Assembly: GCA_018902755.1 (NCBI GenBank)
Contig: JAHIQI010000036.1
Location: 33,226-97,225, forward strand
Origin: Pseudomonadota bacterium
GTDB taxonomy: Bacteria; Desulfobacterota; Desulfarculia; Desulfarculales; Desulfarculaceae
DNA: 64,000 nt
Reading direction: 5' to 3'
Under the pieces are notes generated by a model, which had not been told where the DNA came from, did not search any database, and was given only the letters and a program-made list of their open reading frames with translations. Shown piece after piece: positions 44,213-53,121 of this stretch; position 1 is the first letter of the stretch; each line of letters begins with the position of its first letter. A program made the translations under genes and the position numbers.

Positions 44213-45979
44213 ATGAATTCAAAAACAATTCGCCGCGGTCGGACGAGGCTTCACACATCGCCTTGGATTATCATTGGATCGGTGGGAATCCTGCTGATCG
44301 TCGTGGTTATCCTGGCATATCAGAACTATAGCCGAGAAAAAAAATACACGTCCCAGATTTTAAGTGAGAAGGGGGCTGCTATCATCAAGGCGGTGGAAGC
44401 TGGAGCCCGGACAGGAATGACGGGCATGATGTGGGGCGGACGACATGTCCAGACCTTGCTCGAAGAAACTGCTCGGCTCCCAGACGTGTTCTACATCTCG
44501 CTGGTCAATCGCAATGGCCAGGTTCTGGCCAGCAGCAACCGGGGCTTGATCGGCACGCAACTGAGCGGTGTCCTTCCTGAAAAAGGACTTGATCAACCCG
44601 AGGCGATCAACTGGCGGTATAAGCGCATTGACGATCAGCGCAACGCGTTTGAAGTTTACCGGTTTTTTCGACCGATCTCTCATCGGGACATTTGGATGGG
44701 TGATCGCATGCGCCAAACGATGATGGGGTCCGACAGCGACTGGTGCCTGCCTTCCGCAAGTGGCGACAGCGATCAGATCATACTGGTTGGTTTGGACTCT
44801 CAGCCATTTGAAGAAGGGCGTAGGGAGGACATCCGCAACACGGTCATCATAGCAGGCGTTCTGATTCTCCTGGGACTGGCCGGTTTTGTTTCGATGTTCT
44901 GGATGCAAGGATATCGCTTGGCTAAAAAATCGCTTCAAGACACCAGCGCCATTAGAGACCAAATTGTATCCAGCCTTCCCGTGGGCTTGATTGCCACGGA
45001 TAAAAACGGAAAAATAGCATTTCACAACAGCGCCGCCGAACGCATCGCCGGGCTTGATTTGACCCAGGCGCGGGGGAAAGCCCTCGACACTTTTTTACCA
45101 AGTAATCTTTGTGGGTTGAGGGAATCCCTGGTTCTTGGGGAGTCGATATCCGAAAAACAAATGGAATGTGAGTTCACCCAAAACAAGATCGTCCCGGTGA
45201 GCATCAGCGCCTCGAAGATTATCAATGAAGAAGGTCAGTTTGTCGGCCAGGTTCTGATTATTCGTGACCTTGGCGAGGTCCGCCGCCTTCAGGATGAAAT
45301 CCGCCGCAAGGAGAAGCTGGCAGCGATCGGCGGTCTTGCCGCCGGCGTAGCCCATGAAATCCGAAACCCATTGAGTTCCATTAAAGGCATCGCTTCCTAC
45401 TACAAGAGCAAGTTCGATGACGGCAGCGAGGACAAAGAGATGGCCGGGGTCATGATCGAGGAGGTGGATCGCATGAGCCGGGTCATCAGCGAACTGCTGG
45501 AGTTCGCCAGGCCGATGAAATTAAATAGGAAGCCATCCGATATGAATGAACTGTTAAAGCGTTCGACCCGGCTAGTTGAACAGGAAGCAGCGGCAAAAAA
45601 AGTTAAAATTCAACTCAATCTTACATCCGATTCCGTGGAGGCCGATGTCGATCCGGATCGTTTGACTCAGTGCTTTTTGAATCTGTTTCTGAATGCCCTG
45701 CAAGCCATGAAAAGCGGAGGCCGGCTGACTGTTTCCAGTTCCGCAGGCGTAAACGAGAACGTTGCAATTGATATCAAGGATAACGGCTCGGGTATCTCCG
45801 CAGAAGATTTAAGCAAGATATTCGACCCCTATTTTACCACCAAACCAAAAGGCACCGGCTTGGGTTTAGCGATTGTTCACAAGATTATTGAAGCCCACCA
45901 GGGGCAGATCAAAGTGCGTCGCGCCCTTGGTCAAGGCACCGTATTTTCGATTACTCTGCCGTTAACGAAGGTGAAATGA
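44213..45979 (+). CDS. zraS: Sensor histidine kinase ZraS
   Basis: A 588-residue membrane kinase: helices at about 18-42 and 205-225 bracket a periplasmic sensor region, then a PAS domain (about 245-360), H-box GVAHEIRNPLSSIKG (His about 379), N-box LFLNALQAM and G-boxes DNGSGI and GTGLGLAI. It should sense periplasmic zinc and phosphorylate ZraR, whose gene follows after 7 nt. Confidence 0.9.
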   Translation: MNSKTIRRGRTRLHTSPWIIIGSVGILLIVVVILAYQNYSREKKYTSQILSEKGAAIIKAVEAGARTGMTGMMWGGRHVQTLLEETARLPDVFYISLVNRNGQVLASSNRGLIGTQLSGVLPEKGLDQPEAINWRYKRIDDQRNAFEVYRFFRPISHRDIWMGDRMRQTMMGSDSDWCLPSASGDSDQIILVGLDSQPFEEGRREDIRNTVIIAGVLILLGLAGFVSMFWMQGYRLAKKSLQDTSAIRDQIVSSLPVGLIATDKNGKIAFHNSAAERIAGLDLTQARGKALDTFLPSNLCGLRESLVLGESISEKQMECEFTQNKIVPVSISASKIINEEGQFVGQVLIIRDLGEVRRLQDEIRRKEKLAAIGGLAAGVAHEIRNPLSSIKGIASYYKSKFDDGSEDKEMAGVMIEEVDRMSRVISELLEFARPMKLNRKPSDMNELLKRSTRLVEQEAAAKKVKIQLNLTSDSVEADVDPDRLTQCFLNLFLNALQAMKSGGRLTVSSSAGVNENVAIDIKDNGSGISAEDLSKIFDPYFTTKPKGTGLGLAIVHKIIEAHQGQIKVRRALGQGTVFSITLPLTKVK

Positions 45980-45986
45980 GGTTTTC

Positions 45987-47363
45987 ATGACCATGCAAAA
46001 CTCTTCTCACATTATGATTGTCGACGACGATCTAAACCACTTGAAAACGCTTCAAACCATCGTCAGAAGTTGGGGCTACCAGGTGTCCACGGCCGATGAC
46101 GGAATCAAAGCCGTTGAAAACGTCAAGGAAAAACCGTTTGCCCTGATCTTGATGGATGTCCGCATGGCCGAGATGAGCGGTATCGAGGCCCTGAAGCAAA
46201 TAAAGCTGTACAATCCGGCAATACCGATTCTCATCATGACCGCTTACTCTTCCGTTGATTCGGCGGTTGAGGCCCTCAAGGCCGGGGCTTACGACTATTT
46301 AACCAAGCCCCTGGACTTTGAAGTGCTCAAAATCAGCCTGTCCCGCGCCTTGGAGCATTCCGGCCTGAAGGCGGAAAATGCGACTCTGAGATCAAAGATG
46401 AGCGCTGATTACGAGCTGGAAAATATTATCGGAAGGAGCCTGCCGATGAAGGCCCTGGTCGACATGATGGCCATGGTTGCGCCTTCGGAGGCAACCGTAC
46501 TGGTCACGGGGGAAAGCGGGACCGGCAAAGAGCTGATCGCCAAATCCATCCATCACAACAGCCCGCGCAAGGATCGGCCCCTGGTGGTGGTCAATTGCGC
46601 GGCACTTACTGAGACATTACTGGAGTCGGAGCTTTTTGGTCATGAAAGGGGAGCGTTTACCGGTGCTGACAAGCGCCGCGAAGGTAGATTCAAGCAGGCT
46701 GACAAGGGAACGATTTTCCTAGATGAACTCGGCGAAACTTCCGCCGCGATGCAGGCCAAGCTGCTGCGGGTCATCCAGGAGCGGGAAATTCAGCGAGTCG
46801 GCGGTGAAGAGACGTTAAGGGTGGATGTGCGAATTCTGGCTGCAACCAACCGAAACCTGGAGGAGGAGGTTAAAAACGGAAAATTCCGCGAAGACCTTTT
46901 TTATCGGTTGAACGTAGTCACTCTTCGTCTTCCGCCGTTGCGCGAGCGTCAAGATGATATCCCATTGCTCGCCCAACATTTCCTGGAGAAGTACGCAAAA
47001 AAAAATCACAAGCAGGTCAAAGGCTTCTCTCCGTTGGCAATGGATATGCTGCTAAAATACGCATGGCCCGGTAATGTCAGAGAGCTTGAAAACGTCATTG
47101 AGCGCGCCGTCATTTTTCTGCCGGACGAACACATTACTGAAAAAGAGCTGCCTTCGACCATCACAGAAGCGTACGCCGAGAAAAGCGATTGGGTGGCCAC
47201 GCCCGCGTCTGTTGCAGCCAATCGCCCCTTGAAGTTAATTGAGAGGGAAACGATTTTGGCCACTCTGGAAGCCAACGCCGGGAACAAAAGCGAAACCGCC
47301 CGCAAGCTTGGAATCAACCGGAAGACGCTCCATAAGAAATTGAAAGAGTATGGATGCGACTGA
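45987..47363 (+). CDS. zraR: Sigma-54-dependent response regulator ZraR
   Basis: A 458-residue NtrC-family activator: receiver domain (DDDL, MDVRM with the phospho-Asp near 56, TAYSS, Lys in TKPLD), AAA+ domain with Walker A GESGTGKE, the GAFTGA sigma-54 loop and Walker B IFLDELGE, and a C-terminal Fis-type helix-turn-helix (ARKLGINRKTLHKKL). It should drive zraP from the sigma-54-type site at 44010-44024. Confidence 0.93.
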   Translation: MTMQNSSHIMIVDDDLNHLKTLQTIVRSWGYQVSTADDGIKAVENVKEKPFALILMDVRMAEMSGIEALKQIKLYNPAIPILIMTAYSSVDSAVEALKAGAYDYLTKPLDFEVLKISLSRALEHSGLKAENATLRSKMSADYELENIIGRSLPMKALVDMMAMVAPSEATVLVTGESGTGKELIAKSIHHNSPRKDRPLVVVNCAALTETLLESELFGHERGAFTGADKRREGRFKQADKGTIFLDELGETSAAMQAKLLRVIQEREIQRVGGEETLRVDVRILAATNRNLEEEVKNGKFREDLFYRLNVVTLRLPPLRERQDDIPLLAQHFLEKYAKKNHKQVKGFSPLAMDMLLKYAWPGNVRELENVIERAVIFLPDEHITEKELPSTITEAYAEKSDWVATPASVAANRPLKLIERETILATLEANAGNKSETARKLGINRKTLHKKLKEYGCD

Positions 47364-47392
47364 ATCAATTGAGGCTGAAGTATAGTTTTTTA

Positions 47393-47442
47393 GGTCGAGT
47401 GGCGCGGGAGTGAGATTCCCCCGCGCCACTCGACCGTTTTTT
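47393..47442 (+). terminator. Terminator of zraSR
   Basis: GGTCGAGTGGCGCGGG (47393-47408) pairs with CCCGCGCCACTCGACC over 16 bp, followed by GTTTTTT. Very strong. Confidence 0.93.
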
Positions 47443-47484
47443 AGGCAACAAGAGCTTGACTGCGAGTTTGCCCTACTGTGAAAA

Positions 47485-47550
47485 AATCAGCCACCACCGG
47501 CATAGCCGGTGGTATGAGGAAGGCCCCTAAAAGGGGCCATTAGTTCAAAT
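47485..47550 (+). repeat. REP-like double-hairpin repeat, copy 2
   Basis: Contains two intact hairpins: CCACCGG-CATA-CCGGTGG-type (CCACCACCGGCATAGCCGGTGG) followed by GGCCCCTAAAAGGGGCC, then ATTAGTTC. About 80% identical to 33895-33960. The surrounding 47443-47653 has no gene. Confidence 0.75.
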
Positions 47551-47653
47551 CAATCCCGAACTGTTCTTGTTTTTGTTGAAGCTTATAGGCGCTATGGCTT
47601 GCCAGCAGACGCCTCAAAATGCCACCAGTCTGTTCAAGGTACACGGGGACTAT

Positions 47654-47983
47654 TTACCAGTTCCCAGCCGTCAGAGAGAACGGCTTCAACTTGGCCACAA
47701 ACTTTAGATCCTGAGAAAAATCAGCAAATAGGGACTTTACTATTACCTCTGCATTTTGGATTATGGCCACAGTCAACCCGTGCTGTTTGATGGCCTCCTT
47801 CTGATATATTTGATCAACCGAGAACCAGAGCACTGCCGCAAAAACAGCAAGCATAAATACGCAAATCGTGACCAGTGGTATATTTTTTTGAAGCGGACGC
47901 CACCTGGAACCTTCCAGCGCAAGGGGGCTTGAAATAATCTGCGGATAATTGTTTTCTTTAAATGATATGATGCCGGCAATCAT
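47654..47983 (-). CDS. Hypothetical membrane protein, possibly truncated
   Basis: A 109-residue frame with one hydrophobic helix (about residues 36-56, LVTICVFMLAVFAAVLWF), followed by a short extracytoplasmic stretch that ends abruptly. It looks like the first part of a membrane sensor protein, but no family is recognised. Start ATG 47983. Confidence 0.45.
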   Translation of the reverse strand: MIAGIISFKENNYPQIISSPLALEGSRWRPLQKNIPLVTICVFMLAVFAAVLWFSVDQIYQKEAIKQHGLTVAIIQNAEVIVKSLFADFSQDLKFVAKLKPFSLTAGNW

Positions 47984-48042
47984 GAGGCTACCCCAGTAAA
48001 CTGGCAGATAACACTGTAGATATTATACCCCCGGCAATTCAA

Positions 48043-49854
48043 CTAGGAACCGTCCGGCATCGATGCCAGATTGCGCGCGCAACGGAAACCGACCCACCCG
48101 AATGATTCCCAGGGTGGTCGTTTGGCCAGAAACGGCTCGGCCTCGCGGGAGATTTCAAATAACACCAGTAAATCTGGCTTCCCATCGGCGGCAGTGACCC
48201 ATTCGCCCAGGACTGCTTCCATCCCCCTGATTCCCACAGAATTGGCTGGCCAGTGCGTTACCGGCCAGTAACCGTCTTCCGTAGCAGAGGGTTGGGGTGG
48301 GGCACTGGTCATTTGCCCATGCATGGCTGCCATGCCTTGCTCCCCGCCTTCCCCTTGACCAGGTTTTTCCGACGGCTCTTGCTTCCGCCCCCAACCGGAC
48401 CGCAGCAACTCCGAAACTGTGGGCAAACGCAGCCCATAATGGCTGGCAAAGGCAAGGGCGCCGTGCCCGCTCACCAGCAATACCGGATGTGAGGCGTATT
48501 TTGGATCTGTTATGCGGAACCGACCCTTGCGATAAGCGATCGGCGCGATACCTTTGCGGACTTCACCCAACCGCAATAATGGTTTCCCTCCCAATTTCAC
48601 CACGCCCTGATTGACGCTTAAATTTCCCTTAATCGCATTTAAAAACTCAACATACTGATGATTGGTGGTTCTGGTTTCTGCCAGATAAAACGGCTTGACC
48701 CCAATACGCCGTCCTTCCAAAAGGGCTTCGCCCGCGGGGATCATCCGAAGAACCGCCCCGTCTTGGGATATGATTTTTTGCGCCGGTGGCCCCTCTGGTG
48801 TCCTTGAGCCTTCCTGGGCCATAATTGGCGGTTGGGTGGGGGCCTGTTTTTTAACTTGGGGCATATTGAAGTGGTACCACACACCCCAGACCAGCAGCGC
48901 TGCCAGCACTGCGGCCAGGCCCAGAGCCAGGGCCAGCTTGCGCCGTCCCACCCCGCCAGCCGGAACCAAGCCGGGCAGCTTGACCAGGGCCTCGCGCAAC
49001 TCGTCCACCGAAGCGTAGCGCCGGTCCGAGCCCTCGGCGGTTGCTTTGCGAATAACCCGGTCCAAGGCTTTCAACAACGGGGTGTCCGCCCGGGGCAGGG
49101 AGGCGGTTTGCAGGGGCTTCATGGTGTCTTTGCCTAAACCCCCCACTGTGGCTTTGTAGAGCATTTTGCCCAGGGAGTAGATGTCGGCCCGGAAGCCCGC
49201 TTCGGCCAGGTCCATGTACTGCTCCGGGGCCATATAGGCCAGGGTGCCCATGACGTGATGGCTCCGCGTAACCGGCTTCCATTGGCCTCCACCCACCAGG
49301 CCGAAGTCGCTGATCTTGGGCACCTCGCCGTCCAGCATCACGTTGGATGGCTTGAGATCGCGGTGCACGATGCCCTGGACGTGGATGTGCTCCACCCCGT
49401 CCAGGACAGGCAGAAAATACTTGGTGATCCAAGCCCGTAGCCCGTCCTCGTCATTGGCCAGGCCCTGCTCTGGGATGGTGGCCGAGAGGGTTTCGCCGGG
49501 GATGTATTCCATGACGATGTAGTCGATAGTTTTTTCGCGGCCGCCAACGGTTATGGCAGACTGCTCGAAATCGTAGACCTGGAGCACGTTGGGATGGCGG
49601 GTGGCGGCCATGGCCAAGACCTCGCGCCGGAAACGCTCCATCTCGCCGGCGATCTCTTCTTCGTCGCCTTCGTAAGCGTCTATCAAATCCTGGGAAACCA
49701 CCTTTACCGCCACCTCCCGCTCCAGCTTGGGTTGGCGGGCTAGGTATACTTCTCCCTTGCCACCGGTGGCGATGTGCTCCAGTATCTCCCAGCGGCCGTT
49801 GAGCACCTGACCGGGCTTGAGCATGTGTTTTTTGTGGTTTCCTGAGGTTGTCAT
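48043..49854 (-). CDS. Transmembrane Ser/Thr protein kinase with C-terminal FGE-sulfatase-like domain
   Basis: A 603-residue protein: kinase domain with Gly-loop IATGGKGEVYLA (28-39), Lys 51 in VAVKVV, HRDLKPSN (164-171), DFG (183-185) and APEQ; one membrane helix (about 306-328); and an extracytoplasmic formylglycine-generating-enzyme-like domain (about 360-597, MIPAGEALLEG..., ending FGWVGFRCARN). This kinase-FGE fusion is known in bacterial Hanks-type kinases; the FGE part usually acts as a ligand-binding domain. ATG 49854 is chosen; a longer frame to 50112 lacks a good start. A PP2C phosphatase is divergent. Confidence 0.88.
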   Translation of the reverse strand: MTTSGNHKKHMLKPGQVLNGRWEILEHIATGGKGEVYLARQPKLEREVAVKVVSQDLIDAYEGDEEEIAGEMERFRREVLAMAATRHPNVLQVYDFEQSAITVGGREKTIDYIVMEYIPGETLSATIPEQGLANDEDGLRAWITKYFLPVLDGVEHIHVQGIVHRDLKPSNVMLDGEVPKISDFGLVGGGQWKPVTRSHHVMGTLAYMAPEQYMDLAEAGFRADIYSLGKMLYKATVGGLGKDTMKPLQTASLPRADTPLLKALDRVIRKATAEGSDRRYASVDELREALVKLPGLVPAGGVGRRKLALALGLAAVLAALLVWGVWYHFNMPQVKKQAPTQPPIMAQEGSRTPEGPPAQKIISQDGAVLRMIPAGEALLEGRRIGVKPFYLAETRTTNHQYVEFLNAIKGNLSVNQGVVKLGGKPLLRLGEVRKGIAPIAYRKGRFRITDPKYASHPVLLVSGHGALAFASHYGLRLPTVSELLRSGWGRKQEPSEKPGQGEGGEQGMAAMHGQMTSAPPQPSATEDGYWPVTHWPANSVGIRGMEAVLGEWVTAADGKPDLLVLFEISREAEPFLAKRPPWESFGWVGFRCARNLASMPDGS

Positions 49855-49936
49855 GGGACCTGGCCGCCATTTCCTAGTAAACTGGTCATAAGCACAATGT
49901 AGCACGATGGGCTCTGCTTTTTGACCGGGAGAACCT

Positions 49937-50644
49937 TTGCGCTTCTTCGCCCAAACCCACCGAGGCCTCAAACGCCCCACCAACCAAGACCGATTCCTGC
50001 TGCGGGATCTTCCCGGTGGGCGGGTCTTGGCTGCAGTGGCCGACGGCATGGGGGGTACGGCCGGGGGCGAGGTGGCCGCCCAGATGACGGTGGACCTGCT
50101 GGCTGGGTCCATGGACTCTCCGGCGGAAGATCACCAGGCCCTGGGAGAGGTTTTTGCCGCCATCTGCCGCAGGGTGCATGAAAGAGCCCAAGCCGAGCCC
50201 AGTCTGGAGGGCATGGGCACCACTCTGACCGCCGTGCTGGCCGGTCCGGAGAGGGTGGACTGGGCCCATGTGGGCGACAGCCGCCTGTACCGCCGGCTTG
50301 AAGGACGCCTGTTCCAGGTAACCCGCGATCACACAGCCGCCGCCTTCATGGTGGAGGAAGGCATGATCGGCTCCGAGGAGGCGGCTCGTCATCCGGCGCG
50401 GCACATGCTCTTTGACTGCATGGGTTGCGGCGAATGCGAGCCGGATACTGGGAGCTTTCGTCCCGAACCGGGCGAGCTGCTGCTGCTCGCCAGCGACGGC
50501 TTGTACGGCATGGTGAACGACCTGGACCTTAATCGGGTGCTGGATTCGGGCAAGGAATTGCCCGCTCTGGTGCATGATTTGGTGGCGCTGGCCCTGGAAG
50601 CCAGCGGTCATGACAACATCACTGTGGTGTTGGTTCGAGTGTGA
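49937..50644 (+). CDS. PP2C-type Ser/Thr phosphatase
   Basis: A 235-residue PP2C phosphatase: motifs RPTNQDRFL, VADGMGGTAGGE with metal-binding Asp, GTTLTAVL, HVGDSRLYR, LASDGLYGMV and SGHDNITVVLV are all present, so it should be active with Mn/Mg. It stands 82 bp from the divergent kinase, the usual pairing of kinase and counter-phosphatase. TTG start at 49937. Confidence 0.92.
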   Translation: MRFFAQTHRGLKRPTNQDRFLLRDLPGGRVLAAVADGMGGTAGGEVAAQMTVDLLAGSMDSPAEDHQALGEVFAAICRRVHERAQAEPSLEGMGTTLTAVLAGPERVDWAHVGDSRLYRRLEGRLFQVTRDHTAAAFMVEEGMIGSEEAARHPARHMLFDCMGCGECEPDTGSFRPEPGELLLLASDGLYGMVNDLDLNRVLDSGKELPALVHDLVALALEASGHDNITVVLVRV

Positions 50645-50790
50645 TACAGGGCGATGCACAAGCTTGGCGCCGACTTACTTAATAATGCTGCTACAATAAG
50701 ACCACAAGCAAGACTGTGGATGAGGTCGCGACGCATTTAAAGCGGCTTCTTTGAGTCCATAATAACGCCCCACAGCAAAGGAGTCATAAA

Positions 50791-51072
50791 TTGCGCATCT
50801 CTGAAACCAAATACATTGATCCCGTCTGCTACATGAGCGTTAATCCCCAGGAATCGGACATCTATGTAGACCACAAGGGAGAGCGTTACTTCTTTTGCGC
50901 GGAGGCCTGCAAGCAAAAATTTTTGGCCGACCCCTCCAAATACATCAAGCCCAAGAGCTGGTGGGACCGATGGCTGGACAAGCACATCCGCGCCAATGAG
51001 GAGGAATTTGGTCCCGAGGGACCAGAATGCCACACAAAGCTGATGGGCCCTCCAGGCAGCAAATGCAACTGA
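50791..51072 (+). CDS. YHS-domain protein
   Basis: A 93-residue protein with YHS motif YIDPVCYMSVNPQES and YFFCAEACKQKFLADPSKY (residues 8-53), a small metal-binding domain found with copper and other metal proteins; a C-terminal tail has two more Cys. AAAGGAG precedes TTG 50791. Confidence 0.85.
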   Translation: MRISETKYIDPVCYMSVNPQESDIYVDHKGERYFFCAEACKQKFLADPSKYIKPKSWWDRWLDKHIRANEEEFGPEGPECHTKLMGPPGSKCN

Positions 51073-51103
51073 ATGGTTGAAAAGCCCCCTGGAGGTTTGA
51101 GCC

Positions 51104-51475
51104 GTGCTTGACCCCAAGACTTATCTGCCACTTTGGCTGGCCGCTATCCTGTTGCTGGGCTGGCCTGTAATAGCCTCCCACCCTCCCTTGCCTGACGGAA
51201 GCACCCGCCTTCTGCCCACGCCGCAAGCAGCCTGGGCCGCCGAGCCGGACCAGCGCAGAGACTTGAAATGGTTCAAAGAGCAAATGGGCATAGCGCCCCA
51301 GTACCAGCCAGACAGCGGGATTGTTTTGGGCATGTCCTGGCCTCATCTGCTGATCATGGGCTTTTTGGCTGTCTTTTTCGTTTTCGCGCTGATAGCCGTG
51401 TATGTGCGTAACCGTCGCACACATCATTTGCTTCAGCAGCTTGTAAAGGAGAAAAGCGATGAGCCTCAAGGTTGA
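51104..51475 (+). CDS. Small membrane protein before ferredoxin
   Basis: A 123-residue protein with a signal or first helix (residues 8-25) and a second helix (about 78-100, LLIMGFLAVFFVFALIAVYV). GGAGG precedes GTG 51104. No family recognised. It overlaps the ferredoxin gene by 17 bp, so it probably belongs to the same electron-transfer unit. Confidence 0.65.
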   Translation: MLDPKTYLPLWLAAILLLGWPVIASHPPLPDGSTRLLPTPQAAWAAEPDQRRDLKWFKEQMGIAPQYQPDSGIVLGMSWPHLLIMGFLAVFFVFALIAVYVRNRRTHHLLQQLVKEKSDEPQG

Positions 51476-51725
51476 GTTTAGAAAGTCGGGCAAGGCGTTG
51501 GAGTGGACGGACAAATATGAGAATCTCCTGGAATTAGCCCAAGAGAACCGGGTGGAGATAGAAAGCGGGTGCGAGCAGGGCTTCTGCGGTACCTGCAAGA
51601 CCAAGCTCATCTCCGGCGAGGTGGAGTTGGAGAGCACCGATGGCCTGGAGGCCGGTGACAAAGAGGCTGGCATGATTCTGCCCTGCGTCGCCGTGCCCAA
51701 GAGCGATGTGGTACTGAATGCATAG
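51459..51725 (+). CDS. [2Fe-2S] plant-type ferredoxin
   Basis: An 88-residue ferredoxin: GCEQGFCGTCKTKL supplies Cys-x4-Cys-x2-Cys and LPCVAVPKSD the fourth Cys, ligands of a plant-type [2Fe-2S] cluster. AAAGGAG precedes the ATG. It lies between two membrane proteins and likely carries electrons on the cytoplasmic side (inference). Confidence 0.9.
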   Translation: MSLKVEFRKSGKALEWTDKYENLLELAQENRVEIESGCEQGFCGTCKTKLISGEVELESTDGLEAGDKEAGMILPCVAVPKSDVVLNA

Positions 51726-51742
51726 CACGGGCCGTTCCTGTC

Positions 51743-52438
51743 ATGATGGATGACCGCACGATCCACATCCTGTTAGCGGGATTCCTGGGGGCCTTGCTGG
51801 TGGGAGCGGTGGTCATCCCCACCCAGCCTTTCAGTGGGGCACTGGCTGGACATGCCTTGGGCATCGCCGGCGGCATCATCATGTCACTCACCCTCGTCTA
51901 CCCTTTCCGCAAGAGAATCCTTAATAAAAAGGGCAAACTGAACCCCCTCAGCTCCCACGTATTTTTCGGATTGGCCGGCCCAACCTTGGTGGTGCTCCAC
52001 GCTGGCAATAACCCGGCCAGCCTAATAGGCATATTCACCTACATCAGCATGCTCCTGGTGGTGTTGAGCGGCATAGTGGGGCGCTTCCTGTTCAAAAAAG
52101 TGAATCGCTCGCTCAAGGAACAGAAAGGGGACCTGGAGCGGTTAAGAGCCCTGCTTGATCGCAAACGAGATGAGGTAGGCGCCAGGGAGTTGGAAACCTT
52201 TCTGGAAGCGAAGGCTTCGCTTTTTGCCAGTGGCGAGGAGTGCCGGGCCTGCGAGGAACTGCACGGTGTGGCCCTGTCAGTAGCCGAAACCGAGCACGCT
52301 ATTGCGGTGTTTGATCGCGCTAAACTCATGTTCAAGCGCTGGTCCATGGTGCACCTGTATTTGACTGCGGTGCTGTTTGCCATGCTGGCGGTGCACGTCC
52401 TAGTCACCACCTACTATGGGTTACGGTGGTTGCCGTGA
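51743..52438 (+). CDS. Diheme cytochrome b-like membrane protein
   Basis: A 231-residue protein with about five helices. Two helices each have two His spaced by exactly 13 residues: SSHVFFGLAGPTLVVLHAG (about 78-94) and VHLYLTAVLFAMLAVHVL (about 203-220), the pattern of bis-His diheme b-type cytochromes. A soluble loop between them has EECRACEELH. It should pass electrons across the membrane between ferredoxin and the seven-heme cytochrome encoded on either side. Confidence 0.75.
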   Translation: MMDDRTIHILLAGFLGALLVGAVVIPTQPFSGALAGHALGIAGGIIMSLTLVYPFRKRILNKKGKLNPLSSHVFFGLAGPTLVVLHAGNNPASLIGIFTYISMLLVVLSGIVGRFLFKKVNRSLKEQKGDLERLRALLDRKRDEVGARELETFLEAKASLFASGEECRACEELHGVALSVAETEHAIAVFDRAKLMFKRWSMVHLYLTAVLFAMLAVHVLVTTYYGLRWLP

Positions 52439-53067
52439 AGCGCTGGATGCACGTGGTGCTGGCGATCGGGTTGTTGGGTATTTCTGCTTGGCTGTTCTTC
52501 TATGATGCGGCGGCTGAACCCGGCGCCTTGAGCCGAGCCCATCGCAATGCTGCTACCTGCCCCGACTGCCATGAACCTTGGCGGGGCGTCTCCGATGGCC
52601 AGTGCAGGACCTGCCACGAGTTCAGGGAGGTCAACCAACTTCGGCCTGAGATACGCTTCCATCAGGAGGAACGATTCTGCCTGCGTTGCCACAGAGAGCA
52701 TGTAGAGAAACCTAAAGTAGCCTCCCAAATGGATCACACATTACTCGATGCCAAGCTGGAGTGCGCCATCTGCCACTTGGACCCACACGGAACAAAATTT
52801 GGAAACGACTGCCGCCAATGCCATGGGCTCGGCACTTGGCGAGTTGCCGGCTACCGTCACCCACCGGCAGAGCAGCGCCAGTGCAGCCGCTGCCATCCCG
52901 CTCCAGCCTCCCACCGGGGCGAGCACTACCCGGAAATTATCTTAAAGTTCCATCTGGGAAATCAACCCGAAGCCCGGCATGTACCCTCGGAGGAATGTTG
53001 GCGTTGTCACGTGATTCACGACTGGCGGCACCTGAAAATGTCAGGCTACCGTAGGCAAGAGCCGTAG
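52435..53067 (+). CDS. Seven-heme cytochrome c
   Basis: A 210-residue protein with an N-terminal anchor (about residues 5-22) and seven CxxCH heme sites: CPDCH, CRTCH, CLRCH, CAICH, CRQCH, CSRCH and CWRCH. It is exported and membrane-attached, facing the periplasm. GTG 52435 overlaps the cytochrome b stop (GTGA); GTG 52426 is an alternative. Confidence 0.92.
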   Translation: MKRWMHVVLAIGLLGISAWLFFYDAAAEPGALSRAHRNAATCPDCHEPWRGVSDGQCRTCHEFREVNQLRPEIRFHQEERFCLRCHREHVEKPKVASQMDHTLLDAKLECAICHLDPHGTKFGNDCRQCHGLGTWRVAGYRHPPAEQRQCSRCHPAPASHRGEHYPEIILKFHLGNQPEARHVPSEECWRCHVIHDWRHLKMSGYRRQEP

Positions 53068-53121
53068 CTTGATACAGTCGTCTGATTTCAGGATATTAGT
53101 CAGCATCCCCAGTTAAGGAGA

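Noticed and set aside
49855..50112. N-terminal extension of the Ser/Thr kinase
   Set aside because: The added residues are Pro/Arg-rich, overlap the divergent phosphatase gene and precede an ATG directly before the kinase fold.
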